Source: Acidobacteriota bacterium
GTDB taxonomy: Bacteria; Acidobacteriota; Terriglobia; Terriglobales; Acidobacteriaceae
DNA: 8,562 nucleotides
Assembly: GCA_003225595.1 (NCBI GenBank)
Contig: QIAR01000307.1
Location: forward strand, 1 to 8,562
Reading direction: 5' to 3'
Both the position numbers and the translations under genes were made by a program. The number at the start of each line of letters is the position of its first letter. Positions within the stretch are counted from its first letter, which is position 1. The notes under the pieces are model-generated. The model made no database searches, was not told where the DNA came from, and saw only the letters and a program-made list of their open reading frames with translations. Below are positions 1 to 6,940 of the stretch, piece after piece.

Positions 1-819
1 TCACAACAGTCGTTTGAGGACTTAAAGCGTCTGCAGGCTCAGCTCGTACAGTCGGAGAAACTGTCCTCGCTGGGGCAATTGCTCGGAGGAGCGGCACATG
101 AACTAAACAATCCGCTCACTGCTATGGTGGGCTACTCCGACCTGCTTACTGCAACATCATTAACGGATGAGCAGCGTGGTCTGGCGGAGAAGATGGCACA
201 CCAGGTGCGGCGTACCAAGACCCTGGTTTCCAGCTTGCTCAGCTTCGCCCGCCAGATTCCGTCCGAGAAGACCAAAGTCAATATGAATGCGCTCGCGCAA
301 ACCGCGCTGAAGCTCTCGCAACCCCAACTTCGTGCTCGCAATATCGAAGTCCAGTCGGAGTTCGCTACCGATCTGCCCCAAGTCATGGGCGACTCCAATC
401 AACTGCTCCACGTCTGTCTCCACATTGCCAATAACGCCATGCATGCCATGGAGGAAGCCGGCGGCCTTCTCACCGTCGCTACCCGGCATGAGAATCATAT
501 GGCCGTACTGGAATTTTCGGATAATGGACCCGGAGCGAGGGAACCGGAACGGGTTTTCGATCCATTTTACAGCACGCGCCCTGTCGGCCAAGGAGCTGGG
601 CTGGGGCTCAGCGGCTGTTACGGCATTATCCAGGAACTCGCGGGAAGAATTGTTTGCGAGAACCGCGCCGCGGGAGGAGCAACGTTTCGCATCGAACTGC
701 CAGCGGTAAAATCGAATGTTCGCAATTTCTCCATCCGAAAGCCAGGCCATTCGTCGTCCCAGTCCGCTGAATCCGAAAATCAAGCTTGCGCCAGTCTTCC
801 ACTTCCGCCGACCCCATAG
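1..819 (+). CDS. Sensor histidine kinase, C-terminal part (5' end outside window)
   Basis: The frame is open from the first base, so this is the 3' part of a longer gene; the TTG at 79 is an internal Leu codon, not a start. Visible codons 1-26 look like a coiled-coil linker (LKRLQAQLVQSEKLSSLG). They lead into a HisKA dimerisation/phosphoacceptor helix with the H-box HELNNPLT, where the phosphorylated His is visible codon 33. The HATPase_c domain follows: N-box HIANNAMHAM (Asn 144/145), G1 box DNGPG (174-178), F-box region FDPFYST, G2 box GAGLGLSG (198-205). An intact catalytic core implies ATP-dependent autophosphorylation and transfer to a response regulator that is not in the window. The HNNP-type H-box resembles NtrB/ZraS-like kinases, but the input domain is not visible, so the signal is unknown. 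After the normal domain end (FRIELPAV), a 36-residue Ser/Pro-rich tail runs to the TAG. Cellular location cannot be told from this fragment. Confidence 0.93.
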   Translation, partial: SQQSFEDLKRLQAQLVQSEKLSSLGQLLGGAAHELNNPLTAMVGYSDLLTATSLTDEQRGLAEKMAHQVRRTKTLVSSLLSFARQIPSEKTKVNMNALAQTALKLSQPQLRARNIEVQSEFATDLPQVMGDSNQLLHVCLHIANNAMHAMEEAGGLLTVATRHENHMAVLEFSDNGPGAREPERVFDPFYSTRPVGQGAGLGLSGCYGIIQELAGRIVCENRAAGGATFRIELPAVKSNVRNFSIRKPGHSSSQSAESENQACASLPLPPTP

Positions 820-828
820 TTGCTCTCC

Positions 829-2979
829 TCACCGCTGTATCTTTCCTGTCGCTTCTCTCCTCTTGAGCTTCCGGTCGAAGAAATCTGTTGTCGCCGCGTA
901 AGCTTTAATCCAGTCTCCCCACAAAAGGAAATCATGGATGTCATCCGGAAATATGAGCTCCTCGAACGCCACGTGGTTTTCACGCAAACGCTGTACCAGG
1001 TCCACTGTCTGACTGACCGGCACATTGCGATCGTCATCTCCGTGAATGAGCAGCACGGGTGACTTCCAGTGCGGGACCGAGGCGTTGGGAGAGGAGTCGA
1101 ACGCCAGCTTCGCAGCTTCGGTTGCATCTGGCGCTCCAGGCCGATTCTCCCAATGGGGCAGGAACTCCGACCAATCATGCACACCATGGAGGTCAACACC
1201 AGCTGCGAATATGTCGGAGTTGCGCGCCAATCCCAAGGCGGTCAGATAACCTCCGTAAGAACCGCCCCAAAGGCCTATCTTCTTCGTATCAACCACGGGC
1301 AGGGTTTGTAAGAACTTCGCGCCCGCCAAAATGTCTTTGTACTCAGAGGCTCCACGCCAACCCGCATTGGCCGGTTCGCGGAATGCGCGGCCATACATGA
1401 TGCCGAGCCGGTAGTTGACTGAAAGCACTACATATCCCTGGCTCGCCAGATACTGATTCATCGCGTACCCGTTGTGGTAGTAGTACATGTAGTGGAAGCC
1501 AAGAAGCATTTGGCGTATTGGGCCACCGTGCATGAAAATCAGCGCTGGGCCCGGACCGCTCCGGCTCACAGGCACAAAGAGCTGCCCGTGGATTTCGAAG
1601 CCGTCATCGCTCTTGAAAACCACCTGCTTCGGTATTATTAGCTGATTGGATGGAAAGTCGCTGGGCAGCGCAGCGCTCGCGATCATTGTTCTGCCCTGCG
1701 GAACGATCCGGTATGGCATTGCTGGCGCAGTGGCGCTGGATCCCAGACATAGCAGATAGTTGCCCTGACCAGTCTCGACCGGAGCCCATTCGATCGTGTC
1801 GCCTTTGGTGACTGCCTGCGGTTTGTTTCCATCCACGCCGACCCGCCACACGTGCCGGCGGTCAATGTCCTCCTGATTCGACGTGTAGATCACGGACAGG
1901 CGGTCGGCACTCAATGCGACGTCCTCAATATCGAATTGTCCGGGCGTGAGGATAGTGGGGAAGCCGCCGCCAGCCGGAATCGAGTACAAGTGATTCCGGC
2001 CATCCTGCTCCGACGAGAAGATAACTCGATCCTTGCCAGCGAAATTGAAAGAAGCGTCCGCTGAGAGTTCAGGAAACGAATCGTCCGGCTTACTTCCACT
2101 GTGCCAAATTTCCCCTGCCTTTCCGCTCGCCGGGTCGGCAACCCAGATTCCCCAAGGCGTGATGCGAAGCGGGATCAGTGGCAACTTCCGCCGGACGCCG
2201 GGAATTCGCAGGAATGCAATGCGCCGTCCGTCGAGTGACCAACGCGGCGAGCTATCGCGATCCGCACTCGGTGCAATATAACGCACTGTGTCTCTGCCGA
2301 AATCGTATATAGCAATGAAGCCGTGGTCAGCGCGATTGCTGACGAAGACGATTTGGCGTCCATCGGGCGACCACTTGGGATTCGAATTATCGCCGCGCAA
2401 ATCTGTGAGCTGGTGAGCGGCGGTTGCGCCAGAGACAGGCGTAATCCACAGCTGTTTTTTAGTTGCCCAGACCGCGAACTGCCCATCGGGTGAAAGCTGA
2501 ATATCTTCACAGTCCTCTTCGCCGCATCCCATTTCTCCCAGCAGGCGCGGCTCCCCCCGGTCCACGTCAACCGCCCACACCTGCTGTTTGCGGGCCCAGA
2601 TACCACTCGTTGGATCGGCCACTCGTCCAGCCTCGTTGGTCTCACTGCCCCGCGCGTAGACCACGGTACGTCCATCAGGAGTGATGCGCAGGCTGGCCAG
2701 AGGCTCGCCGTCGTCGGCTCCGTAATGGGTTACCTGACGCGCGGCGAAATCGGGCCCATCCGCTACCCAGATATTCCGCACGCCCTTTGCATTAAACGCC
2801 CACGCGACGCGAGTGGCATGGGAAGCCGCGACCAGTTCAGAAGGAAAAGGAGAGCTCATGACTTGCTCCAACGTGAAGCTCGTAGGCGTTGCCGCAATGG
2901 CAAAGGTGCTACAGCGGAGGAGCACGAACAGAATCGGCCAGACGTTGACGTGCAATTGATGGAGGAGGAGGCGGTTCAT
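829..2979 (-). CDS. Secreted S9 family (prolyl oligopeptidase/DPP-like) serine peptidase
   Basis: The 716-residue product (counted from ATG 2979) hydrolyses peptides with a Ser-Asp-His triad and is probably exported. The N-terminus MNRLLLHQ, a hydrophobic stretch (WPILFVLL) and an A-x-A site near residue 29 look like a Sec signal peptide. Residues about 35-440 form a TolB/WD40-like beta-propeller with repeated PDG motifs (TPDGR, SPDGQ, WSPDGR, SLDGR). Residues about 450-710 are an alpha/beta hydrolase: oxyanion motif HGG (His484), nucleophile GGSYGG (Ser574), acid in HGDDDRNVP (Asp650) and base in DDIHDF (His682). All catalytic elements are present and the length is typical for DPP/acylaminoacyl-peptidase relatives. 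A TTG start at 2988 would add three residues; ATG was preferred because the signal peptide begins cleanly there, though no strong SD is seen for either. The gene converges on the kinase gene and diverges from the M28 gene. Exact specificity (dipeptidyl, oligopeptidase or acylaminoacyl) cannot be decided from sequence alone. Confidence 0.93.
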   Translation of the reverse strand: MNRLLLHQLHVNVWPILFVLLRCSTFAIAATPTSFTLEQVMSSPFPSELVAASHATRVAWAFNAKGVRNIWVADGPDFAARQVTHYGADDGEPLASLRITPDGRTVVYARGSETNEAGRVADPTSGIWARKQQVWAVDVDRGEPRLLGEMGCGEEDCEDIQLSPDGQFAVWATKKQLWITPVSGATAAHQLTDLRGDNSNPKWSPDGRQIVFVSNRADHGFIAIYDFGRDTVRYIAPSADRDSSPRWSLDGRRIAFLRIPGVRRKLPLIPLRITPWGIWVADPASGKAGEIWHSGSKPDDSFPELSADASFNFAGKDRVIFSSEQDGRNHLYSIPAGGGFPTILTPGQFDIEDVALSADRLSVIYTSNQEDIDRRHVWRVGVDGNKPQAVTKGDTIEWAPVETGQGNYLLCLGSSATAPAMPYRIVPQGRTMIASAALPSDFPSNQLIIPKQVVFKSDDGFEIHGQLFVPVSRSGPGPALIFMHGGPIRQMLLGFHYMYYYHNGYAMNQYLASQGYVVLSVNYRLGIMYGRAFREPANAGWRGASEYKDILAGAKFLQTLPVVDTKKIGLWGGSYGGYLTALGLARNSDIFAAGVDLHGVHDWSEFLPHWENRPGAPDATEAAKLAFDSSPNASVPHWKSPVLLIHGDDDRNVPVSQTVDLVQRLRENHVAFEELIFPDDIHDFLLWGDWIKAYAATTDFFDRKLKRREATGKIQR

Positions 2980-3023
2980 AGGAGCCAAAGCCTATCCCAC
3001 GATCTCTCGATTTGCCAAGTGTG

Positions 3024-3048
3024 AATACATATCGTGACATGATGTATT
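3024..3048. promoter_or_regulatory. Dyad AATACAT-N11-ATGTATT, possible operator
   Basis: A perfect 7-bp inverted repeat (3024-3030 and 3042-3048) with an 11-bp spacer is centred at 3036. That is roughly 48 bp upstream of the start site predicted from the TATAAT at 3072. The spacing would suit an activator, or a repressor acting on both divergent genes. Only the dyad is seen; a regulatory role is inference, and a dyad of this size in AT-rich sequence can occur by chance. Confidence 0.3.
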
Positions 3049-3077
3049 TCGCCTCTCGTGAGGACAAAGACTATAAT
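3048..3077 (+). promoter_or_regulatory. Candidate sigma-70 promoter of the M28B gene
   Basis: The -10 box TATAAT at 3072-3077 matches consensus exactly. The best -35 candidate, TTCGCC at 3048-3053 (18-bp spacing), matches TTGACA poorly, so the promoter may be weak or activator-dependent. Transcription from about 3084 would give a leader of roughly 90 nt before the ATG at 3174. Confidence 0.5.
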
Positions 3078-3161
3078 GCGCGGTTCGACACGCTTGTCTC
3101 GAGTGCACGTAAACCTGCTCGGTGAAGTCCGGCAGAAGTCATCATTTTTAATAGAAGCCAT

Positions 3162-3166
3162 GGGAG
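3162..3166 (+). promoter_or_regulatory. Ribosome binding site fixing the M28B start
   Basis: GGGAG at 3162-3166 lies 7 nt before ATG 3174. It supports that ATG over the adjacent TTG at 3171, which would have only 4 nt of spacing. A five-codon frame (MGDY-stop, 3160-3174) overlaps the ATG by one base. Confidence 0.6.
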
Positions 3167-3173
3167 ATTATTG

Positions 3174-5447
3174 ATGCGTCGTTCCGTGCTTGTCGTTCTT
3201 GTATTTCTGGCATCCGTCGTACTCTTGGGCACGACCTCCGAAGAACCATCGCCCCTGATGGGATATTCGGTCGAACAGGCCCGCGCAGAACGCAATTGGG
3301 AAGGCAAATTCCGCGACATTCCGAAGCAGGACAACCTGCGCGACTACATGAAGCGGCTTTCCGCCCGGCCTCACCATGTCGGCTCGCCGTATGACAAGGA
3401 CAATGCGGAATGGATCCTCTCGAAATTCAAAGAATGGGGTCTGAACGCCCACATTGAAAACTTTGACGTACTGTTTCCAACCCCGAAAGAGCGTGTGGTC
3501 GAGCTGCTCGAGCCGACGAAATTCGTGGCGAAGTTGCAGGAGCCGGTGGTACCGGTGGATCCCACTTCCGGTCAGCAGTCCGAACAACTCCCCACCTATA
3601 ACGCTTACTCGATCGACGGCGACGTCACGGCGCCGCTGGTGTACGTCAATTACGGAGTGCCCGACGACTATGAAAAGCTTGATCGACTCGGGGTCTTGGT
3701 CAAGGGCGCAATCGTGATTGCACGCTATGGTGAATCGTGGCGCGGAATCAAACCGAAAGTGGCTGCCGAGCACGGAGCCGTCGGTTGCATCATCTATTCC
3801 GATCCGCGCGATGACGGCTACTTCGAAGGTGAGGTTTTTCCCCAAGGCGCGTGGCGTCCGAAAGATGGTGTACAGCGTGGCAGTGTCATGGATATGCCCA
3901 CCTACCCTGGCGATCCTTTGACGCCCGGAGTGGGCGCGACTCCTGATGCAAAGCGGCTCGCGCTAAAAGATGTGAAGACGCTGACCAAAATACCAGTTCT
4001 GCCCATTTCTTACGGCGACGCTCAACCGCTGCTGGCAGCGCTGAAGGGGCCCGTCGCTCCTAAGGAATGGCGCGGCGCTTTAGCCAACACCTATCACCTG
4101 GGTCCGGGCCCGGCCAAAGTCCACTTGAAAGTGCAATCCAACTGGGACACTAAGCGACTTTACGATGTCATTGTCAAGATCCCTGGCTCCACCTATCCCA
4201 ATGAATGGATCGTCCGTGGCAATCATCACGATGCTTGGGTCAATGGAGCTCAAGATCCTGTCTCGGGCGCGGTCGCCCTTATGGAGGAGGCGCGCACATT
4301 CGGCGAACTCCTCAAACAGGGCTGGAAACCCAAGCGCACGATCATTTACTGCGCCTGGGACGGCGAAGAGCCTGGTCTGCTCGGGTCCACCGAATGGGCA
4401 GAAGCCCACGCCGACGAACTTCGCCAGCACGCCGTAGCCTATATCAATACCGACGCGAATGGACGGGGCTACCTGTTCGCCCTAGGCTCGCACACACTGG
4501 AAAAATTCGCGAACGGTGTAGCCCGCGACATCGAAGATCCAGAAAAGAAAATCACCCTTTGGAAACGCAGGCAATTGAAGAACATCGCCGATGCCAAAAC
4601 ACCCGAAGATCGTCAGGAGATACGCCAGCGTGCTGACTTGAGAATCGCCGCCCTGGGTTCGGGCTCGGACTACACCGCATTCCTCGATCATCTCGGCGTC
4701 GCCTCGCTCAACCTGGGATTTGGCGATGAGGACGGCGGTGGCATCTACCACTCGATCTACGATGATTTCTACTGGTACACGCATTTCTCTGACACGGATT
4801 TCAGCTATGGACGCGCCTTGGCCCAGACCAGTGGCACGGCGGTGATGCGCCTCGCCGACGCTGACCTCCTGCCATATGACTTCACCGATTTTGCCGATAC
4901 CATTCACAAATACCTGGACGAGCTCCAAAAGCTGCTCAAGGATAAGCAGGACAAGATCCGCGAACAGAACAAAGAAATTGAAGAGGGCGTTTTTACCGCC
5001 ACGGCAGACCCGAAAGAAAAATCTGTTCCGCCGCCGCGGGAGGATGTACCGCCATTCTTGGCCTTTGCTCCGCTGCAAAATGCCGCGGACGCTCTCGCCC
5101 GCAGCGCCGAGCACTACCAGAAGGCCTTAGACAAGGTCACGAAAAATGGCGGTCTGGCACTGAGTGGTGTTTCTTTGAAGGCCGTAAATGCTCAGCTCCT
5201 GCAAAGCGAGCGCAAGCTCACCAGTCCCGATGGGCTGCCGGGACGCCCCTGGTTCAGACACATGATCTACGCTCCGGGCTTTTATACCGGCTATGGTGTG
5301 AAAACGATTCCTGGTGTGCGTGAGGCCATTGAACAGAAAAAGTGGAAGGAAGCGGAGGAGCAGATCGTGCGGGTAGCGGGAGTATTGCAGGACGAGGCGG
5401 CGCTGATAGAGTCGGCCGCAGAGGACATGGAAAAAGCGCAGCCCTGA
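3174..5447 (+). CDS. M28B metallopeptidase, glutamate carboxypeptidase II (PSMA)-like
   Basis: This 757-residue exported zinc aminopeptidase/carboxypeptidase-type enzyme has the full PSMA/transferrin-receptor architecture. An N-terminal signal sequence (MRRSVLVVLVFLASVVLLG, no lipobox Cys) is followed by the first protease segment (about 50-145), an inserted PA domain (about 145-290, with VIARYG and IIYSDP), the M28 catalytic domain (about 325-560) and a TFR-like dimerisation domain (about 570-755). By alignment from memory with human PSMA, the dinuclear zinc ligands are His351 (GNHHDAW), Asp361 (QDPVSG), Glu399, Asp427 (NTDANG) and His526 (YHSIYD), with catalytic base Glu398 (DGEEPG). All are present, so the enzyme should be active. 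A charged helical stretch (about 577-604) and a Pro-rich loop (611-627) sit at the start of the dimerisation domain. Pocket residues that give PSMA its acidic preference appear substituted, so the substrate is probably not N-acetyl-aspartyl-glutamate. The gene diverges from the S9 gene and converges on rlmN. The start is chosen from the SD at 3162. Confidence 0.95.
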   Translation: MRRSVLVVLVFLASVVLLGTTSEEPSPLMGYSVEQARAERNWEGKFRDIPKQDNLRDYMKRLSARPHHVGSPYDKDNAEWILSKFKEWGLNAHIENFDVLFPTPKERVVELLEPTKFVAKLQEPVVPVDPTSGQQSEQLPTYNAYSIDGDVTAPLVYVNYGVPDDYEKLDRLGVLVKGAIVIARYGESWRGIKPKVAAEHGAVGCIIYSDPRDDGYFEGEVFPQGAWRPKDGVQRGSVMDMPTYPGDPLTPGVGATPDAKRLALKDVKTLTKIPVLPISYGDAQPLLAALKGPVAPKEWRGALANTYHLGPGPAKVHLKVQSNWDTKRLYDVIVKIPGSTYPNEWIVRGNHHDAWVNGAQDPVSGAVALMEEARTFGELLKQGWKPKRTIIYCAWDGEEPGLLGSTEWAEAHADELRQHAVAYINTDANGRGYLFALGSHTLEKFANGVARDIEDPEKKITLWKRRQLKNIADAKTPEDRQEIRQRADLRIAALGSGSDYTAFLDHLGVASLNLGFGDEDGGGIYHSIYDDFYWYTHFSDTDFSYGRALAQTSGTAVMRLADADLLPYDFTDFADTIHKYLDELQKLLKDKQDKIREQNKEIEEGVFTATADPKEKSVPPPREDVPPFLAFAPLQNAADALARSAEHYQKALDKVTKNGGLALSGVSLKAVNAQLLQSERKLTSPDGLPGRPWFRHMIYAPGFYTGYGVKTIPGVREAIEQKKWKEAEEQIVRVAGVLQDEAALIESAAEDMEKAQP

Positions 5448-5457
5448 AAACCTTTTA

Positions 5458-5540
5458 TGCGCACAGAACGCAGAGGCACCGAGAAGAGCAGACTCTTTGC
5501 AATCTTTGCGAAGGACTCTGCGAACTATGCGGTTAAAGTC
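5458..5540. repeat. Degenerate palindromic intergenic element (CGCAGAG / CTCTGCG)
   Basis: Between the convergent M28B and rlmN genes, CGCAGAGGC (from 5469) and CTCTGCG (5516-5522) form 7-bp inverted arms about 40 nt apart, ending in a GCGGTTAAAG motif (5529-5538). This composition resembles 'CGCAGAG...CTCTGCGGTTAAA' palindromic intergenic repeats I remember from several environmental bacterial genomes. That resemblance is from memory. The copy here looks decayed. It could also act as a weak bidirectional terminator, but no T-run follows. Confidence 0.4.
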
Positions 5541-5571
5541 CTTTTGAGCTAATGCCAAGACACTAACGGCG

Positions 5572-5608
5572 AAGAGCTAACAGCTTAAGAGCTAACAGCT
5601 TAAGAGCT
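5572..5608. repeat. 15-bp tandem repeat overlapping the end of rlmN
   Basis: The unit AAGAGCTAACAGCTT occurs twice without mismatch (5572-5586 and 5587-5601), and a third partial copy (AAGAGCT, 5602-5608) runs into the last codons of rlmN. The rlmN stop codon (5600-5602) spans the boundary between the second and partial third units. Each junction can form a small CAGCT-TAAG-AGCT hairpin, perfect over 5 bp at 5596-5609. Confidence 0.75.
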
Positions 5609-6727
5609 GCTGCCCACTAACTCCAAGGTCCGTTTCAACTGCCCGCACGCGGCATAAATGTCCCGTCCCCTAGGTCTTCGAATAAACGTCGGCACGCCTG
5701 CCGGGACGAGCACCTTCTGAAATGCCCGCACGCGCTCTTCAGACGGTGTTCGGAAATCAATCTCTGGTCCTGGGTTGAGTGGAATGAGATTCACCTTCGC
5801 CCGAACACGTCGGATCAGCTCGACGACCTCCTGGGCGTTCTGCGGCGAGTCATTCACTTGTTCCAGCAGAACGTACTCGAACGTTAATCGCTCGCGGTTG
5901 CGCAACGGAAACTCTCGGGCGGCCGCCATCAGCTTCTCTAGGTTCCATTTCTTATTGATGGGCATTAATCTCGTGCGGAGTCCGTCATTCGAAGCGTTCA
6001 GAGAAATCGCCAGCTTGGGACGTACCGGCTCCTGGCCGAAGTCGTAGATGCGCGGAACAATTCCAGCAGTCGAAACGGTCATTCGCGACTCAGGAATACC
6101 GACGCCTTCCACCAGCAAGTGCACGGCCTTCATGAAGTTCTCATAGTTGAGAAATGGTTCCCCCATTCCCATGAACACCAGATTGACGCGATTCTGGGGT
6201 GGAGAAACCCGCTGGTCGTTGAGCACCGCGCAAATCTGGCCAACGATTTCGCCAGCGCTGAGGTTACGTTTCACGCCGAGCAGCGCCGTCATGCAGAACT
6301 GGCAATCCACTGCACAGCCCACTTGGCTGGAAACACAAATCGTAGCGCGGGGCCATTTCGCGGCACTCTTCTCCCCTTCGTCCCCAGCCTGGCTGCCGTC
6401 GCCAGCTTCCCCGCCATCACCCTCGGGCATCCAGACAGTCTCCACGCTTTGGCCGTCGGCAAGGGCCATCAGGTAACGAATCGTGCCGTCTCTTGAAACA
6501 AACCTCCTTTCGATCCTAGGTAGCCCGACGGTAAGACCACGCTCCTGCAAGGTGCGGCGGAATTCTTTTGGGAGCGTCGAGATTTGATCCGCCGACTCCA
6601 CCCGTCGTGCATAAAGAGCATCAAAGATTTGTCGTGCCCGATAGGAGGGCTCTCCAGCCACTTGGACGATCGCCGCAAGTTCTTGAAGATCAAGACCAAA
6701 AAGACCGTTCTCTTTGATTTCTGGCAT
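5600..6727 (-). CDS. rlmN: Dual-specificity 23S rRNA/tRNA (adenine-C2)-methyltransferase RlmN, radical SAM
   Basis: The 375-residue cytoplasmic enzyme methylates C2 of A2503 in 23S rRNA and of A37 in certain tRNAs, using two SAM molecules and a [4Fe-4S] cluster. An N-terminal accessory domain (about 1-100; YRARQIFDALY) is followed by the radical-SAM barrel. The cluster motif CAVDCQFC gives Cys138, Cys142 and Cys145. Cys131 in CVSSQVGC and Cys361 in AACGQL match the two mechanistic cysteines of E. coli RlmN (118 and 355), the second being the transient methyl carrier. SAM-binding GMGEP (187-191), SLNASND and PINKKWN are also present. This two-cysteine signature supports RlmN; Cfr, which methylates C8 of A2503, shares these cysteines, but the INKKWN-type sequence and overall similarity favour RlmN. 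An acidic Gly-rich insertion (about 103-125) separates the two domains. The ATG at 6727 is preceded by AGGTG at 6742-6738 (10-nt spacing). The gene is transcribed convergently with M28B and divergently from M16, so it is probably monocistronic. Confidence 0.97.
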   Translation of the reverse strand: MPEIKENGLFGLDLQELAAIVQVAGEPSYRARQIFDALYARRVESADQISTLPKEFRRTLQERGLTVGLPRIERRFVSRDGTIRYLMALADGQSVETVWMPEGDGGEAGDGSQAGDEGEKSAAKWPRATICVSSQVGCAVDCQFCMTALLGVKRNLSAGEIVGQICAVLNDQRVSPPQNRVNLVFMGMGEPFLNYENFMKAVHLLVEGVGIPESRMTVSTAGIVPRIYDFGQEPVRPKLAISLNASNDGLRTRLMPINKKWNLEKLMAAAREFPLRNRERLTFEYVLLEQVNDSPQNAQEVVELIRRVRAKVNLIPLNPGPEIDFRTPSEERVRAFQKVLVPAGVPTFIRRPRGRDIYAACGQLKRTLELVGSSS

Positions 6728-6940
6728 ACCGCGAATGCACCTGAGATTTCTGGAAAGATTCTAAACCGTATTCAGGCCAATCTGTTCTGGAAGAGGGTAA
6801 CTCGGGGTCGATCCCGGGGTGTTTAGCTAAGTTGCTGATTCTACAAGAGCAACTTTGGTAACTATGCTCCCAATTCGTGTGTCAGAATATAAGAGGCTTC
6901 GTGACCAGCCTCTCCTTACGAGCCTGTTGGGGTAATAGCC
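6728..6940. promoter_or_regulatory. Divergent spacer between rlmN and the M16 peptidase gene
   Basis: No gene is seen here. On the - strand, TAGAAT (6763-6758) is a 5/6 match to a -10 box about 30 nt upstream of the rlmN ATG, with no good -35. On the + strand, TATAAG at about 6887 is a possible -10 for the M16 gene, also without a convincing -35. A strong dyad lies near the centre, and CGGGGT occurs twice (6803 and 6815). Confidence 0.35.
6829..6855. promoter_or_regulatory. Dyad AAGTTGCT-N11-AGCAACTT
   Basis: Perfect 8-bp arms (6829-6836 and 6848-6855) flank an 11-bp spacer, midway between the divergent rlmN and M16 starts. No T-run follows on either strand, so it is unlikely to be an intrinsic terminator. 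An operator or a leader hairpin is more plausible, but this is inference. Confidence 0.4.

Larger units (their letters stand above)
2980..3173. promoter_or_regulatory. Divergent intergenic region between S9 and M28B peptidase genes
   Basis: This spacer must hold the start signals for both exported peptidases. On the + strand there is a perfect TATAAT. On the - strand a possible TTGGCA (3018-3013) lies 18 nt before TAGGCT (2994-2989), which would give the S9 gene a very short leader; that pair is weak evidence. A 7-bp dyad lies between the two candidate promoters. No RNA gene or credible longer reading frame was seen. Confidence 0.55.

Noticed and set aside
79..81. TTG at 79 as the kinase start codon
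   Set aside because: The frame is open upstream to base 1, and the H-box helix and its coiled-coil linker begin before this codon.
160..783. 207-codon open frame on the minus strand inside the kinase gene
   Set aside because: It lies antisense to a clear HisKA/HATPase coding region and its translation shows no domain; it is a shadow of codon bias.
2895..2979. Lipoprotein signal in the S9 N-terminus (LLRC)
   Set aside because: An Arg directly before the Cys does not fit a lipobox; an ordinary Sec cleavage site at A-x-A fits better.
3168..3845. 225-codon minus-strand frame across the M28B 5' end
   Set aside because: It is antisense to the well-conserved signal peptide and PA domain, with no recognisable motif or SD.
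4482..5114. 210-codon minus-strand frame inside the M28B gene
   Set aside because: It is antisense to conserved zinc-site coding sequence; no motif supports translation.
6801..6820. GGGGTCGATCCC resembling a tRNA T-arm
   Set aside because: No acceptor, D-arm or anticodon arm can be built around it, and the T-loop does not match GTTCRA.
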